Shown: in pieces, positions 1 to 6,890 of the stretch
How positions within the stretch are numbered: the stretch's first letter is position 1
Layout of the letters: each line of letters begins with the position of its first letter
Assembly (NCBI GenBank): GCA_029257755.1
Contig: JARIAP010000182.1
Location: 1-9,634 of the forward strand
From: Helicobacter sp.
Lineage (GTDB): Bacteria > Campylobacterota > Campylobacteria > Campylobacterales > Helicobacteraceae
Length of the DNA stretch: 9,634 bases
Direction of reading: 5' to 3'
Program-made: the position numbers and the translations under genes
The notes under the pieces: model-generated
The model's database searches: none
The model's input: the letters and a program-made list of their open reading frames with translations, nothing else
Told to the model about the DNA's origin: nothing

Positions 1-126
1 AACCATTCCAAAAAATTGCAATATGGCTTTTCAAGCTCTAGCACTTGCGAAATTGGCTTAAATGATAAAACACATATTATTTGGCAAAACCTTATTTATC
101 TTGTTGATTCTGTGAGTAGTGAATGA
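1..126 (+). CDS. Possible 3' end of an unidentified gene (partial)
   Basis: The plus-strand frame starting at base 1 is open for 41 codons and ends at a TGA at 124-126. The visible C-terminus reads ...CEIGLNDKTHIIWQNLIYLVDSVSSE. The stretch is less A/T-rich than the 127-245 region after it, which fits coding sequence followed by an intergenic gap. I do not recognise the family, and no motif can be assigned from 41 residues. In DNA this A/T-rich an open frame of this length could arise by chance about one time in ten across three frames, so the call is tentative. If real, the gene runs in the same direction as thiD, about 120 nt upstream of it, and enters from outside the window. Confidence 0.4.
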   Translation, partial: NHSKKLQYGFSSSSTCEIGLNDKTHIIWQNLIYLVDSVSSE

Positions 127-204
127 ATTTTAACTAAAGAAATTTAAGCTTATGGATTTATTTGCAATTAAAACCCTTTAAAATTTATTGTTATAAAATA
201 TTTT

Positions 205-213
205 TGCTAGAAT
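205..213 (+). promoter_or_regulatory. Extended -10 promoter of thiD
   Basis: TGCTAGAAT lies 32 nt upstream of the thiD ATG, in an A/T-rich stretch without an obvious -35 box. It matches the TGnTATAAT extended -10 with one substitution. Housekeeping promoters in Campylobacterota typically rely on this element plus upstream A/T periodicity rather than a -35. Transcription would begin near 219-221, giving a leader of about 25 nt. A Shine-Dalgarno AAGGA (236-240) sits 5 nt before the start codon. Confidence 0.55.
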
Positions 214-245
214 TAGAACCATAAAAAACAATAAAAAGGATAAAT

Positions 246-1073
246 ATGCAATCAAAAGAAGAATCAAAAACAAAAATCGTCGAATCTATACCTGTGCTAA
301 CTATAGCTGGTAGTGATTGTAGTGGTGGGGCTGGTATCCAAGCTGATATTAAAACTTTTGATGCACATTGTGTTTATGGAATGAGTGTTATACTTAGTGT
401 AGTAGCAGAAAATACTACACGCGTTATCTCTAGCTATGATATTCCTTTAAATATAATACAAGACCAAATTACAGCAATATTTGAAGATATACCACCAAAG
501 GCAATAAAAATAGGTATGTTAGGCTCTAAAGATATTATTAATCTAGTATCAAAAAATTTAATTCACTACAATGCTAAAAATGTAGTTGTTGATCCTGTAA
601 TGTTTGCTAAAAATGGATTTTCATTGATGCCACAAGAAATACGATCATACTTTAAAGAAAAAATGATGCCTTTAGCAAATATACTCACCCCAAATATACC
701 GGAAGCCGAAGAATTATGTGGATTTGATATTAACAATATAGAATCCATGAAAAAAGCAGCTATAATGTTACATAAAATGGGGGCTAATTCAATATTAATT
801 AAAGGCGGACATAAAAGCGGAGATGATTCTACAGATATATTCTTTGATGGCAAAGAATTTAATATTTTAGAATCTAAAAAGATAAAAACCAAAAATACAC
901 ACGGAACGGGTTGCACTCTAAGTTCTGCTATAGCTGCAAATTTAGCTAAAGGTAAAAACAAGTTGGATTCTGTTAAAGAAGCAAAAGAGTATGTATTTAA
1001 TGCAATATTGCATTCATTAAATATTGGTAATGGACATGGACCAACAAATCATTTATATAAATTTTGTTTATAA
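246..1073 (+). CDS. thiD: Hydroxymethylpyrimidine/phosphomethylpyrimidine kinase ThiD
   Basis: ThiD phosphorylates 4-amino-5-hydroxymethyl-2-methylpyrimidine and then its monophosphate, giving HMP-PP for thiamine phosphate synthase. It is a cytosolic ribokinase-fold enzyme. The 275-residue product shows the family in order: the N-terminal substrate-binding segment LTIAGSDCSGGAGIQADIKT (18-37), KIGMLGS (88-94), DPVMFAKNG (116-124), the LTPNIPEAEEL segment (147-157), IKGGH (185-189), the anion-hole and catalytic loop HGTGCTLSSAIA (219-230, with Cys223 in the usual GTGC position), and the C-terminal GNGHGPTNH (261-269). Length is normal for the family (about 260-280). The ATG at 246 is preceded by AAGGA at 5 nt and by an extended -10 promoter. 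No other thi gene is visible, so the gene looks monocistronic or separate from thiM/thiE here. It converges on pcm. Confidence 0.95.
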   Translation: MQSKEESKTKIVESIPVLTIAGSDCSGGAGIQADIKTFDAHCVYGMSVILSVVAENTTRVISSYDIPLNIIQDQITAIFEDIPPKAIKIGMLGSKDIINLVSKNLIHYNAKNVVVDPVMFAKNGFSLMPQEIRSYFKEKMMPLANILTPNIPEAEELCGFDINNIESMKKAAIMLHKMGANSILIKGGHKSGDDSTDIFFDGKEFNILESKKIKTKNTHGTGCTLSSAIAANLAKGKNKLDSVKEAKEYVFNAILHSLNIGNGHGPTNHLYKFCL

Positions 1074-1078
1074 GGAAT

Positions 1079-1116
1079 CTAATATTTATTTTAATAAACT
1101 ATTATGAAAATATTAG
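1079..1116. terminator. A/T-rich hairpin between convergent thiD and pcm
   Basis: The arms CTAATATTT (1079-1087) and AAATATTAG (1108-1116) are perfect 9-bp complements. Inside them TAATA (1092-1096) and TATTA (1100-1104) pair around an AAC loop, so nearly the whole 38-nt segment folds into one stem with a bulge and a mismatch. It begins 5 nt after the thiD stop and covers the pcm stop codon. It is symmetrical, so the transcripts of both convergent genes could form it. It is G/C-poor and lacks a strong T-run, so a role in termination or 3'-end stability is an inference. Confidence 0.4.
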
Positions 1117-1778
1117 TTCATACGCATAATACCTTGTTTTATAGGGACAAATTCGCAAGTTTCTAAAATTTGACTTGATATAGAATTTATATCATTTTTT
1201 ATAAATCTTGCTATTACTTGTTTGCCATTATGATATATTGGTGCGACTAAAACACCTTTAATTTGAAGTTGTAACATTAAATTGTGTGGAATATTATCTG
1301 CACACGCAGAAAGTAGGATTCTATCATAAGGTGCAAAAGAAGACCAACCATTCATACCATCATCAAGTTTTATATTTACATTCATTATTTTAAGTTCTGA
1401 TATACGCCTCCTAGCTTCAAGCCATAATGATTCTATTCTTTCTATACTAAATACTCTCCTTATAAGATGAGATAATACAACAGCTTGATAACCACTACCC
1501 AAGCCTATTTCTAACACATTATCTGGATTTTTAATAACTCTATCCCCTAAATCATAAGACATAAGGTATGAAGTCATTTTAGCAACCGTTAAAGGGGCAC
1601 TAATCCATTGTTCATCACTCATTGGTAGTGCATTATCAAGTTTATAGGCAGAATGTCTAACAAATGATGGCACAAATAATTCTCTGTCTGTCTTACGCAA
1701 TGCAGAAATTATTCTATTATCAAAATCATTTTGTATATCTTTTAACATTTCCATGTTCTTTATTTCATGAAGTTTCAT
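1113..1778 (-). CDS. pcm: Protein-L-isoaspartate O-methyltransferase (PIMT)
   Basis: PIMT transfers a methyl group from S-adenosylmethionine to the alpha-carboxyl of L-isoaspartyl residues in age-damaged proteins, starting their repair to aspartate. The 221-residue product has the family layout: DRELFVP (31-37), the substrate-side segment PMSDEQWISAPLTVAKMT (52-69), SAM motif I VLEIGLGSGYQ (88-98), the acidic post-I strand VFSIERIESLWLEARRR (109-125), DDGMNGWSSFAPYDRILLSA (139-158), and the C-terminal ETCEFVPIKQG (206-216). The 'QWISAPLTVAKMT' version replaces the enterobacterial 'QTISQPYMVARMT' and is, from memory, the Helicobacter-like form. The start overlaps the amidase stop as ATGA (4 nt), with AGGAA about 10 nt upstream, so it is probably translated by coupling as the last gene of the nrdB operon. 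Confidence 0.93.
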   Translation of the reverse strand: MKLHEIKNMEMLKDIQNDFDNRIISALRKTDRELFVPSFVRHSAYKLDNALPMSDEQWISAPLTVAKMTSYLMSYDLGDRVIKNPDNVLEIGLGSGYQAVVLSHLIRRVFSIERIESLWLEARRRISELKIMNVNIKLDDGMNGWSSFAPYDRILLSACADNIPHNLMLQLQIKGVLVAPIYHNGKQVIARFIKNDINSISSQILETCEFVPIKQGIMRMN

Positions 1779-2509
1779 GTATGTGGGATTCCTGTATCTA
1801 TATGAGTTCTCATTTTATCTGCATCTAATATATTGACTTGTGCTTGTATAATTTCTTTTAAATCGTTTTTATATACAATTCCATAAGGAGTTATTATGCT
1901 ACTACCTTTTGCATATTCTGAACCAGCACAAGAACTAGCTATCACAAAACTTTGATTTGCTATAGCTAATGCCCTAATTAAAGTTTGGAAATGAACTTTC
2001 CTTGTTTTACCCCATGCAGCAGGTATAAATATAACCTTAGCACCTCTAATTTGTTGCCATAATTCAATAAATCTAATTTCAAAACAATTTAATGCCGCAC
2101 ATAAGATTCCATCAATCATAAATGTTTTTATTTTTTTAGTATCACCCTCTTTAAAATGCAAATGCTCATTACCCAATGGAAACAACTTTGCTTTATTTTG
2201 AGTATAAGCTATACGCCCTTTATGAAATACTTTGAGTTTATTTACATATCCTCTGCCTTCTTTTTCTATCATTGTTATAACAATAGTTTTATTTGCACTA
2301 AGTTCTTGAAGTTTTCTTGTTGCTATTACTCCAAATTCATGTGCTTCTGCCATTTTTTGATATGCAAAACCTGTTAAAAAAACTTCACTAGCTAAAATAA
2401 AAGAATTATCATTACATTCTAAAATCTTTAATTCTAGTTTATCTAAATTATCTTTCCATATAGATTGCGTTTTTAATTGCAATGCATAAAAAGTCTTAAA
2501 AGTCATCAT
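1775..2509 (-). CDS. Nitrilase-superfamily carbon-nitrogen hydrolase (amidase)
   Basis: This is a cytosolic member of the CN-hydrolase (nitrilase) superfamily, which cleaves amide or nitrile C-N bonds through a Glu-Lys-Cys triad. Numbered from the ATG at 2509 (244 aa), the triad is visible: Glu42 in ASEVFLTGF, Lys106 in YTQNKAKLF, and nucleophile Cys142 in [12 protein letters not shown]. Downstream [30 protein letters not shown] matches the usual 'PANWP..R..HW..LLRARAIENQ' block. The Pro that commonly follows RF in 'CYDLRFPE' is Ile here. The exact substrate (for example an omega-amidase-type alpha-keto amide) cannot be read from the sequence. TTG (2512), ATG (2509) and ATG (2506) are consecutive in-frame candidate starts. 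The AAAGGGAG Shine-Dalgarno is 8 nt from TTG and 11 nt from the first ATG. I chose the ATG by codon preference. The gene overlaps nrdB by 14 nt and pcm by 4 nt, so it is the middle gene of a tight operon. Confidence 0.85.
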   Translation of the reverse strand: MMTFKTFYALQLKTQSIWKDNLDKLELKILECNDNSFILASEVFLTGFAYQKMAEAHEFGVIATRKLQELSANKTIVITMIEKEGRGYVNKLKVFHKGRIAYTQNKAKLFPLGNEHLHFKEGDTKKIKTFMIDGILCAALNCFEIRFIELWQQIRGAKVIFIPAAWGKTRKVHFQTLIRALAIANQSFVIASSCAGSEYAKGSSIITPYGIVYKNDLKEIIQAQVNILDADKMRTHIDTGIPHT

Positions 2510-3563
2510 CAAATACTAAGCTCCCTTTAGTGTAATTTCTAACCTTAGCTTCAAAAAAATTTGTTCTTTGGTTGTTAAAATTTACTTGTTCATCAACCCA
2601 CTTTATAGGATTTTGAGTTCCATATATTATAGGAAACCCAACTGCTTTTAATCTTTTATCTGCTAAATATTCTATATATTCTCTAATTAACTTTGGAGTT
2701 AAACCTAAAATTTGCCCTTGTGTAATATATTTTCCCCAATTTGATTCTATTTCTACCGCTTGTCTAAACATTTCTTCAACCTCTTCTTGTAGTTTTTGTG
2801 TGAAAAGATCTGATCTTTCTACCTTAAGAGAACATATCATGTTTTGAAAAATACTTAAATGTGTAATCTCATCTCTTTGAATAAAGCGTATCATTTCTGC
2901 ACTATTATGCATTTTACCGCTACGAGAAAGAGTGTAAAAAAATGCAAAACCACTATAAAAATATATCCCTTCTAAAATCTGATTAGCAAACATGGCTTTG
3001 ATTAAATTACTTTCTGTTGGATTTTTTGCTAAATTTACATAAACATCTGCTATATAGTCATTCTTATTTCTAAGCTCCATATCATTACGCCACATATCAT
3101 ATATTTCTTCTGTATTTGCAGATATAGAATCAACCATAACTGCGTAACTTTGTGCATGCAAAGATTCCTCATATGCTTGTCTTACCAAAAGCAAATTAAT
3201 TTCTGGACATGTAATATATGGGTTAATATTATCTATCAAATTATTAGTTTGTAAGGAATCCATAAAAATAAGTTGTGCCAATGCCCTATCATAACCTTGC
3301 TTTTCTTGCATAGTTAATGCCAAATAATCTCTTTTATCTTGATTCATATTAACTTCTTCTGGAAACCAAGTGTTTGATAACATAGTTTTCCATAAATTAT
3401 ATGCCCAATTATATTTAATTTTGTTCAATTCAAACATAGCAGTAGGATTGCCACCAAAAATTTTTCTATCATTAACATTTTCATTTGAATTTGGATTATA
3501 AATACATTTGCGATTAACAATAGTTTCTTCTTCTTTATCATTAGTTATTAAATTCTGCATCAT
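2496..3563 (-). CDS. nrdB: Class Ia ribonucleoside-diphosphate reductase beta subunit
   Basis: NrdB carries the diiron-tyrosyl radical cofactor that starts radical chemistry in NrdA, reducing ribonucleoside diphosphates to deoxyribonucleotides. The 355-residue product has every expected metal ligand when aligned by motif to E. coli R2: Asp102 (FMDSLQ), Glu133 and His136 in [10 protein letters not shown], Glu198 ([13 protein letters not shown]), and Glu232 and His235 in RDEITHL. The radical tyrosine is Tyr140, so this is the class Ia/Ib tyrosyl type and not the Tyr-less Ic form. Absence of nrdI or nrdH nearby favours Ia. The acidic tail VFDDDF is the likely NrdA-docking peptide, with a candidate radical-relay Tyr344 nearby. 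Two ATGs open the frame (3563 and 3560). AAGG lies 4 nt from the first and 7 nt from the second, so the second may be preferred. nrdA is not in the window. The gene heads a three-gene operon with its own promoter. Confidence 0.95.
   Translation of the reverse strand: MMQNLITNDKEEETIVNRKCIYNPNSNENVNDRKIFGGNPTAMFELNKIKYNWAYNLWKTMLSNTWFPEEVNMNQDKRDYLALTMQEKQGYDRALAQLIFMDSLQTNNLIDNINPYITCPEINLLLVRQAYEESLHAQSYAVMVDSISANTEEIYDMWRNDMELRNKNDYIADVYVNLAKNPTESNLIKAMFANQILEGIYFYSGFAFFYTLSRSGKMHNSAEMIRFIQRDEITHLSIFQNMICSLKVERSDLFTQKLQEEVEEMFRQAVEIESNWGKYITQGQILGLTPKLIREYIEYLADKRLKAVGFPIIYGTQNPIKWVDEQVNFNNQRTNFFEAKVRNYTKGSLVFDDDF
2521..2528 (-). promoter_or_regulatory. Shine-Dalgarno of the amidase gene, inside nrdB
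   Basis: On the minus strand AAAGGGAG lies within the last codons of nrdB. It is 8 nt from a TTG, 11 nt from the first ATG and 14 nt from the second ATG of the amidase. It shows that the amidase has its own ribosome entry signal despite the overlap with nrdB. It does not settle which of the three start codons is used. Confidence 0.55.
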
Positions 3564-3595
3564 ATAGCCTTATTTTGTTTATATAAAAGATTGAA

Positions 3596-3604
3596 ATTAT
3601 AGCA
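3596..3604 (-). promoter_or_regulatory. Extended -10 promoter of the nrdB-amidase-pcm operon
   Basis: Read on the minus strand, the sequence is TGCTATAAT, a perfect TGnTATAAT extended -10 element. It ends 32 nt before the nrdB ATG, giving a predicted leader of roughly 25 nt. No good -35 is seen. The upstream DNA is T/A-rich, as is normal for sigma-80-type promoters of this phylum. I see no NrdR-box-like repeat pair in the 174-nt gap between rplQ and nrdB, and no convincing terminator for rplQ. Confidence 0.7.
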
Positions 3605-3737
3605 GTTTTTTATACTTTAAAAACAAATATACAATAATAAGTTAGAGTTAAAATAATATTAAATAAGAAACAAATAAGCTAATAGTCTTTACCTATAATC
3701 AATAGCATAAAAACCATTAACATTTAAAATAAATTAT

Positions 3738-4091
3738 TTATTCAACAAATTCAATGATAGCCATAGTAGAGGCATCGCCTCGTCTAATTCTACTTCTTTG
3801 AATTCTTGTGTAACCACCATTACGAGAAGTAAATTTTGGGGCAATCTCTTCAATAAGCTTTTTTGTTGCTTTTTTGTGTTGCAGCTCTGCAAACACTAGT
3901 CTATGTGTATTAAAATCTGCATTTCTTGATATACTTACAAGCTTTTCTATATAGCTTTGTAATTCTTTTGCTTTGAAAATACCGGTTTCAATTTTACCAT
4001 GTTCAATTAATGCAATACTCAAGTTTTTAAGCAACGCCTTTCTGTGCGAAGAGGTTCTCCCTAATTTTCTATAACCATGTTTATGTCTCAT
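3738..4091 (-). CDS. rplQ: 50S ribosomal protein bL17
   Basis: bL17 is a large-subunit protein located near the exit-tunnel surface. The 117-residue product starts with the diagnostic [24 protein letters not shown], continues with the helix [22 protein letters not shown], and ends with [31 protein letters not shown], all characteristic of the family. Length is typical of the short bacterial form. AAAGGA lies about 7 nt upstream of the ATG. It follows rpoA by 18 nt and is the last gene of the alpha operon. The next gene, nrdB, has its own promoter. Confidence 0.97.
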   Translation of the reverse strand: MRHKHGYRKLGRTSSHRKALLKNLSIALIEHGKIETGIFKAKELQSYIEKLVSISRNADFNTHRLVFAELQHKKATKKLIEEIAPKFTSRNGGYTRIQRSRIRRGDASTMAIIEFVE

Positions 4092-4109
4092 ATTTTTTCC
4101 TTTAAAATT

Positions 4110-5117
4110 TTATCCTTTTAGTTTTGCTAACCGTTTATTCAAAGTGGTAGCCAACTCATGTGGTAAGTCAGCCCCAATTGTATAACCAACTTCAAGTAAT
4201 TTTGTAGCAATTTCATCAAATGATCTTTTACCTAAATTTTTAATATTTTTCAAATCACTTTCATTCATTAATACCAACTCACCAATGTATTTTATGTTTG
4301 ATTTTTGCAAACAATTGCTTGGACGATGCTCAAGATTTAATATCTCTACACTTGATAACAAAATCTTTAATTCCGGACTATCATCATTTAAACGACCATT
4401 ACTAGTTGGAATATCGTTAAGCTCTGCACCAAATACACTCATTTGAGAGTGCATAATACCAACTGCATCTTTAAATGCATCCATAGGATCAACTTGACCA
4501 TTTGTTTCAACTTCAAAAATAATTTTTTCAAAGTTTGGATTACTCTCGTGCAAAACATTTTCAATATCATATACTGCTTTTTTAACAGGTGTAAAAAAAA
4601 CATCTAATGGTATATAACCATCGCCTACATCTTGTCTAATAGCCTCGCTTGGAACATAACCTAAACCTTTTTGTATTATCAATGAAAATTTTAATTTAGC
4701 TTCATTGTTAATATTTGCTAAATGAGAGTCAGAATCTATGATAATGATAATATCGTTATTAAGATGTTCCCCTTTAAGTTCCATAGGACCATTAAATTCA
4801 TAATTTAACTCAAATTTTTCTTGTTGCAAAAACTCTTCTTTTATCTTAAATTTTAAATTCTTAATATTTACAATAAAAGGAGCTACATCTTCAGCAACAC
4901 CTCTAACCGTATCAAACTCATGCTTAACACCATCAATTTTTATTGCTATAGGAGCATAACCAACCGAGCTAGACAATAATAGCCGCCTCATTGGATGGGC
5001 TATAGTAATTGCACAGCCGGGTTCAAATGGATAAGCATGCAATTTAATATGATTTGGTGTAATTTCTTCTATTTCCAATTTTTCTGGAATATATGGTCTT
5101 ATCTTTATACTTTTCAT
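4110..5117 (-). CDS. rpoA: DNA-directed RNA polymerase alpha subunit
   Basis: The alpha dimer nucleates assembly of RNA polymerase and its C-terminal domain contacts UP-element DNA and activators. The product is 335 residues from the ATG at 5117. The N-terminal assembly domain (about 1-230) contains GCAITIAHPMRRLLLSSSVG (35-54) and the usual GYIPLDVFFTPVKKA block. The C-terminal domain runs from about 253: LLSSVEILNLEHRPSNCLQKSNIKYIGELV and LKNIKNLGKRSFDEIATKL. The DNA-contact residues Arg265, Asn268 and Cys269 and the Lys of NLGK are present. The frame extends three codons upstream to a GTG at 5126, but that GTG sits inside the GAGGTG Shine-Dalgarno that serves the ATG at 5117, so I use the ATG. 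It lies 17 nt after rpsD in the alpha operon. Confidence 0.96.
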   Translation of the reverse strand: MKSIKIRPYIPEKLEIEEITPNHIKLHAYPFEPGCAITIAHPMRRLLLSSSVGYAPIAIKIDGVKHEFDTVRGVAEDVAPFIVNIKNLKFKIKEEFLQQEKFELNYEFNGPMELKGEHLNNDIIIIIDSDSHLANINNEAKLKFSLIIQKGLGYVPSEAIRQDVGDGYIPLDVFFTPVKKAVYDIENVLHESNPNFEKIIFEVETNGQVDPMDAFKDAVGIMHSQMSVFGAELNDIPTSNGRLNDDSPELKILLSSVEILNLEHRPSNCLQKSNIKYIGELVLMNESDLKNIKNLGKRSFDEIATKLLEVGYTIGADLPHELATTLNKRLAKLKG

Positions 5118-5123
5118 AATAAC

Positions 5124-5129
5124 CACCTC
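5124..5129 (-). promoter_or_regulatory. Shine-Dalgarno that fixes the rpoA start
   Basis: The minus strand reads GAGGTG, six consecutive matches to the anti-Shine-Dalgarno complement, 6 nt before the ATG at 5117. The in-frame GTG at 5126 is part of this element and therefore is not a plausible start. Confidence 0.7.
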
Positions 5130-5134
5130 ACATA

Positions 5135-5761
5135 TTATTTTGAATAGAGCTCTACGATTAAACGCTCCTCTATTGGAATCTCAACCTCACTTCTTTCTGG
5201 CTTTCTTGTAAAAATTCCAAACTTCTTATCTTTATCAATATCAACCCAAGGCACAATACCTGTTTGTGCAGTCAAATCAAGAGAGCGAATAATTTGAACA
5301 TTATTTTTACTTTTTTCTCTTACCTCAACTTTTTGTCCTTGTTTAATCATAAAAGAAGGAATATTAACCCTTTTTCCATCTACTAAAATATGCCCATGCA
5401 CAACTAGTTGCCTTGCAAATCTTCTAGTAGTAGCAAATCCCATTCTATAAACAACATTATCAAGCCTCATTTCAAGAAGTCTAACTAGGTTTTCCCCTGT
5501 ATTTCCTTCTTGCCTATTTGCTTCTTTAAAAATAGAACGAAATTGTTTTTCACTTATACCATACATAAACTTTGCTTTTTGTTTTTCACGCAATTGCAAA
5601 CCATAATCTGATATTTTTCCTCTTCTCTTTCCATGTTGCCCTGGACCATAATCTCTTTTTTCTCTAGCACTTTTGCCTGCTAATCTACGCTCACCCTTAA
5701 GAGCAAGTGATGCACCTAAACGCCTTTCAATTTTTTCTACAGGTCCTCTATATCTTGCCAT
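5135..5761 (-). CDS. rpsD: 30S ribosomal protein uS4
   Basis: uS4 is a primary 16S-binding protein that starts assembly of the 30S body and contributes to decoding fidelity. In E. coli it also represses its own alpha operon. The 208-residue product has the N-terminal [26 protein letters not shown], then [26 protein letters not shown] and the S4 RNA-binding domain [37 protein letters not shown] (about 95-131). It contains no cysteine, so it is the zinc-free (C-) form lacking the CxxC of the zinc-binding version. AAGGGAG lies just upstream and overlaps the rpsK stop codon region (11-nt gap). Confidence 0.97.
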   Translation of the reverse strand: MARYRGPVEKIERRLGASLALKGERRLAGKSAREKRDYGPGQHGKRRGKISDYGLQLREKQKAKFMYGISEKQFRSIFKEANRQEGNTGENLVRLLEMRLDNVVYRMGFATTRRFARQLVVHGHILVDGKRVNIPSFMIKQGQKVEVREKSKNNVQIIRSLDLTAQTGIVPWVDIDKDKKFGIFTRKPERSEVEIPIEERLIVELYSK

Positions 5762-5772
5762 ACAATTCTCCC

Positions 5773-6168
5773 TTATACTCTTCTTCTTTTAGGAGGACGA
5801 CAGCCATTATGTGGTAATGGAGTTACATCCTTAATCCATAATACTTTTATACCTTCAATAGCACCTACACTTTTTATAGCGGTTTCTCTACCGCTTCCTG
5901 GACCTTGAACTTTAATGCCAACTTCCTTTATGCCATGTTCTTTTGCTTTTGCCATAGCAGATTCTACTGCTTGTTGTGCGGCATAAGGAGTGGATTTTTT
6001 ACTTCCCTTAAATCCAAGACCACCTGCAGTAGCCCAACATAAAACATTGCCCATTTCATCTGTAATAGTTACATTTGTATTATTAAATGAAGCAGCAATA
6101 CACACAATGCCCCTAGCAATATTTTTCTTTACCGCTTTTTTCTTTAAATTAGCTTGTTTTTTTGCCAT
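5773..6168 (-). CDS. rpsK: 30S ribosomal protein uS11
   Basis: uS11 lies on the platform of the 30S subunit near the Shine-Dalgarno helix. The 131-residue product shows a basic N-terminal extension, then [59 protein letters not shown], and the conserved end [24 protein letters not shown] is 6 nt upstream of the ATG and overlaps the rpsM stop codon, so the two genes are closely coupled within the alpha operon. Confidence 0.97.
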   Translation of the reverse strand: MAKKQANLKKKAVKKNIARGIVCIAASFNNTNVTITDEMGNVLCWATAGGLGFKGSKKSTPYAAQQAVESAMAKAKEHGIKEVGIKVQGPGSGRETAIKSVGAIEGIKVLWIKDVTPLPHNGCRPPKRRRV

Positions 6169-6178
6169 ATGCTACTCC

Positions 6179-6541
6179 TTATTTACTACCAACGGTTTTT
6201 TTCTTACCTTTTCTTGTGCGGGCATTATTTTTTGTTGTTTGTCCTCGCACTGGTAAGCCTTTTCTATGTCTCAAACCACGATAGCTACCTAAATCCATCA
6301 ATGCTTTAATATCCATTGTAACTTTCTTGCGTAAATCACCCTCAACCATGTAATTTTCTTGAATCTTTTTTGAGATTTTTGAAATTTCATCTTCGCTGAG
6401 ATCATGAACTCGCTTGTCAAAAGAAATATTTACAGCATTTAAAATATCCCTTGAGCTTTTAAGCCCTATACCATAAATATAAGTAAGAGCATATTCTACT
6501 CTCTTCTTTTTTGGCAAATCTACACCAGCAATTCTAGCCAT
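6179..6541 (-). CDS. rpsM: 30S ribosomal protein uS13
   Basis: uS13 sits in the head of the 30S subunit and contacts the P-site tRNA and the inter-subunit bridge. The 120-residue product begins [26 protein letters not shown] (helix-two-turn-helix region) and carries the signature [26 protein letters not shown] (about 88-113) with a basic tail [13 protein letters not shown] is 6 nt from the ATG and overlaps the end of rpmJ, whose stop lies only 3 nt upstream of this start. Confidence 0.97.
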   Translation of the reverse strand: MARIAGVDLPKKKRVEYALTYIYGIGLKSSRDILNAVNISFDKRVHDLSEDEISKISKKIQENYMVEGDLRKKVTMDIKALMDLGSYRGLRHRKGLPVRGQTTKNNARTRKGKKKTVGSK

Positions 6542-6544
6542 TAT

Positions 6545-6658
6545 TTATCCTTGTCTTTGTTTATGTTTTGGATTCGTACAAATTACGCGAATCACACCCT
6601 TGCGTTTAATGACTTTGCATTTATCGCACATTTTTTTGACCGATGGTCTAACCTTCAT
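6545..6658 (-). CDS. rpmJ: 50S ribosomal protein bL36
   Basis: This short gene encodes 37 residues beginning [20 protein letters not shown] and ending KHKQRQG. It is the classical zinc-binding (C+) bL36: Cys11, Cys14, Cys27 and His32 form the C-x2-C-x12-C-x4-H ribbon. bL36 is the smallest 50S protein and packs into 23S rRNA near the GTPase centre side. AAGGAG sits 6 nt before the ATG. It is the first gene of the alpha operon in this window. infA, which commonly precedes it, is absent. Confidence 0.96.
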   Translation of the reverse strand: MKVRPSVKKMCDKCKVIKRKGVIRVICTNPKHKQRQG

Positions 6659-6666
6659 ATAAAACT

Positions 6667-6683
6667 CCTTATTTGTGTTAAGG
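6667..6683 (-). promoter_or_regulatory. Possible hairpin covering the rpmJ Shine-Dalgarno
   Basis: In the minus-strand transcript CCTTA pairs with TAAGG around a 7-nt ACACAAA loop. The 3' arm is the core of the TAAGGAG ribosome-binding site of rpmJ, so folding would partly mask translation initiation of the first gene of the ribosomal operon. The stem is only 5 bp, so stability is modest and a regulatory role is inferred. Confidence 0.3.
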
Positions 6684-6717
6684 CTTTTTAATCCACGCAA
6701 ATGAACTAAAATTTTGC

Positions 6718-6767
6718 ATTTTATCTAAAAAATATTAATAAATATATAAAATTGTATTTATATTATA
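6718..6767 (-). promoter_or_regulatory. Candidate promoter region of the rpmJ-rplQ operon
   Basis: Two -10-like hexamers occur on the minus strand in a very A/T-rich block: TAAAAT at 6718-6723 (one mismatch) and TATAAT at 6762-6767 (perfect). Start sites would lie about 55 and 100 nt upstream of rpmJ. Neither carries the TGn extension. In this base composition such hexamers are expected by chance. The terminator-like hairpin upstream makes a promoter in this gap likely, but the exact one is unresolved. Confidence 0.35.
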
Positions 6768-6786
6768 AATATTTATAGATAATATT

Positions 6787-6819
6787 AAAAAACTCCACAA
6801 ATAAATTTAATATTTTTGG
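6787..6819 (-). terminator. Rho-independent-like terminator downstream of copA
   Basis: On the minus strand CCAAAAATA pairs with TATTTGTGG (8 of 9 pairs, one A-G mismatch) around a 7-nt loop. The stem is followed by AG and then six consecutive T residues (6787-6792). It begins 72 nt after the copA stop and lies upstream of the candidate alpha-operon promoters, which fits a boundary between the two units. The stem is G/C-poor, as is usual at this base composition. Confidence 0.5.
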
Positions 6820-6825
6820 TGTAAA

Positions 6826-6839
6826 TTGTTTATAAACAA
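6826..6839. repeat. Perfect 14-bp palindrome after copA
   Basis: TTGTTTATAAACAA is self-complementary over all 14 bases with no loop, so it is more like a protein-binding dyad than a transcript hairpin. It lies between the copA stop and the terminator-like hairpin. No known operator consensus can be assigned to it by eye. Confidence 0.45.
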
Positions 6840-6890
6840 AATAATGAGATTCTTGTATTTATAACTTAATATATTATTAAAAAGAATTAG

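Noticed and set aside
566..961. Minus-strand open frame of 131 codons inside thiD
   Set aside because: It overlaps the catalytic part of thiD, whose frame is strongly family-conserved. It is a shadow frame.
3605..3737. Search for an rplQ terminator or NrdR box in the rplQ-nrdB gap
   Set aside because: Only 4-bp stems and no T-run after a stable hairpin were found, and no paired NrdR-like repeats. Nothing could be supported.
5990..6256. Plus-strand open frame of 88 codons antisense to rpsK and rpsM
   Set aside because: It is the reverse complement of strongly conserved ribosomal protein genes. It lacks a ribosome-binding site and encodes no recognisable protein.
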